A model generated the notes under the pieces. The model was not told the DNA's origin. It saw only the letters and a program-made list of their open reading frames with translations, and searched no databases. From assembly GCF_000499845.2 (NCBI RefSeq), contig NC_023751.2:8164335-8228334 (forward strand): a DNA stretch of 64,000 nt, in the 5' to 3' direction. This document shows positions 63,020-64,000 of this stretch, piece after piece. Position numbers and translations under genes: made by a program. Positions within the stretch are counted from its first letter, which is position 1. Every line of letters starts with the position of its first letter. This DNA is from Phaseolus vulgaris. Lineage: Eukaryota > Streptophyta > Magnoliopsida > Fabales > Fabaceae.

Positions 63020-63290
63020 GGTAGAGAAGGAAACGGAAGGAGACTTGCACGCGCGGAGGAAGCTGGACGCGGAGGGGAAGCTCGCGCGGAGGGGAAGCTC
63101 GCGTGGAGGGGAAGCTCGACGCGGAGGGGAAGCTCGACGCGAAGGAAGCTGGATGCGAAGGAAGCTGGACGCGCAGTAAGCTTAACTTGACGCAGAGGAG
63201 GCTCGACACGGTGGAAGCTTGTGCGGAGGAAGCTGGACGCGGAGGGGAAGCTTGAAGAGGAAGATGAACCTGAAGGAAGCTCGCGCGCGG
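63020..63290. repeat. GC-rich tandem repeat, GGAAGCTCGACGCGGAGGG-type
   Basis: About twelve units of 15-20 bp, variants of GGGGAAGCTCGACGCGGA, run in one direction within otherwise AT-rich DNA. Open frames across it are only the repeat translated. Unit length varies, so it does not look coding. Confidence 0.85.
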
Positions 63291-63940
63291 AAATGGGAAA
63301 TTAGGTCTTCAAAGAGATTTGGGGGTTTTGAAAAACCGGGAACCCCAAAAAATTTCTATATACCCCCAAATAAATTAAAACATTTTTTATATAAAAAATT
63401 TTAAATTTAATAAAAAAAAATTAATTTCATTATATAACAAAAACTTTTATTAATTTATAAAAAAACAATTTAATTTAATTTAATTTATACAATACAAAAA
63501 TTAATTAATTTTAATTTATACAATAAATATTTACTTTAATTTATATAAAATAATTTCATTTCATTTCTACAACATAAAATTAATTTAAATTGTAAAAAAA
63601 TATTATTTAATTTATATTTAATTTATAAAAAATATTTAATTTAATTTATACAATAAAAAATATTTAATTTAATTTATACAATAAAAAATGACTTTAACAT
63701 CTACTACCACAAATATCAATGAATCCTATTATTGCAATTGCTCTTGAGACCCTCATCATCCCTTCTAACTTATAATCCAAAATCTAATAATCAACTATAT
63801 TCCATGATTTTAAGTTACTTCTATAACTATCACGAAATGACTCATATTTCTCAAATTGCTTATGATACTCTCTTTCAGCCTTTACAATGCACTTCTTAGT
63901 TCAACTCTTACCTTGACAATGGACTACGGTTATTAACTTC
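63291..63940. repeat. AT-rich tandem repeat (TTTAATTTAATTTATACAAT)
   Basis: The phrase TTTAATTTAATTTATACAAT occurs near 63470, 63629 and 63657, the last two as a 28-bp tandem, with diverged copies between. The remainder to 63940 shows no gene. Confidence 0.65.
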
Positions 63941-64000
63941 TTCATGCTAGGGAGATGAGACCTAGACAACTATTGAAGTCTTCGTCTTCTTCCCTCGGTC
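63941..64000 (-). mobile_element. Edge of an LTR related to the 44265 solo LTR
   Basis: On the minus strand TCAATAGTTGTCTAGGTCTC followed by ATCTCCCTAGCATGAA matches the 3' end of the solo LTR (TCAATAGTTCTCTAGATCTC, ATCTCCCTAGCATGAACA). The copy runs off the window. Confidence 0.6.

Noticed and set aside
62958..63404. Frames across the GC-rich tandem array
   Set aside because: They are repeat translations, with unit lengths not kept to multiples of three.

Overview
This is an AT-rich nuclear chromosome segment of a flowering plant, most likely a legume (Fabaceae, perhaps Phaseoleae). The support is intron-bearing genes of plant-only families (class III peroxidase, heavy-metal-associated isoprenylated protein) and a dense, nested load of plant transposons: a Ty3 chromovirus, solo LTRs with the CTTGAGCGTCGG motif, L1-type LINEs, CACTA elements, a Mutator-like element and palindromic MITEs. 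The species assignment is inference.

Four intron-containing host genes have exon joins that close in frame. They are a nascent polypeptide-associated complex alpha-like gene (+, 15983-17398, 4 exons, 222 aa), a secreted class III peroxidase (-, 18261-19509, 4 exons, 327 aa), a large plant protein of unknown function with a coding minisatellite (-, 21263-25923, 5 exons, 1123 aa) and a two-HMA-domain HIPP ending in a CaaX box (-, 53264-55579, 5 exons, 307 aa). A possible 56-codon gene with a TATA box lies at 42305-42475 (+). The genes have separate promoters and unrelated roles (ribosome-exit chaperone, apoplastic redox enzyme, metal-binding membrane-anchored protein), so no shared pathway is implied.

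The rest is mostly transposon sediment. At 2169-10420 a 7.7-kb Ty3 chromovirus (1886-bp LTRs, four differences seen, AAAAC target duplication) sits inside a roughly 0.54-kb Mutator-like element (GGCAG termini, 9-bp target duplication). The Ty3 polyprotein frame is continuous over 1268 codons apart from two stop codons, but the catalytic core of its reverse transcriptase is missing in frame, so this young copy was probably mobilised in trans. At least two LINE families are present: one at 10775-13255, 30600-31000, 32757-34100 and 36085-36325, the other at 41325-41446, 46218-48705, 51900-52430 and 52440-52553. A 20-bp LINE-tail insertion with a 13-bp target duplication lies in the HIPP intron. 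Two solo LTRs with exact target duplications lie at 31200-32050 and 44265-44730. Six palindromic MITE copies, remnants of two CACTA elements and a diverged local duplication (44165-46135 versus 48715-49500) complete the picture.

I found no tRNA, rRNA, CRISPR or prokaryotic-type feature. All exon boundaries, target duplications and repeat limits were read by eye.
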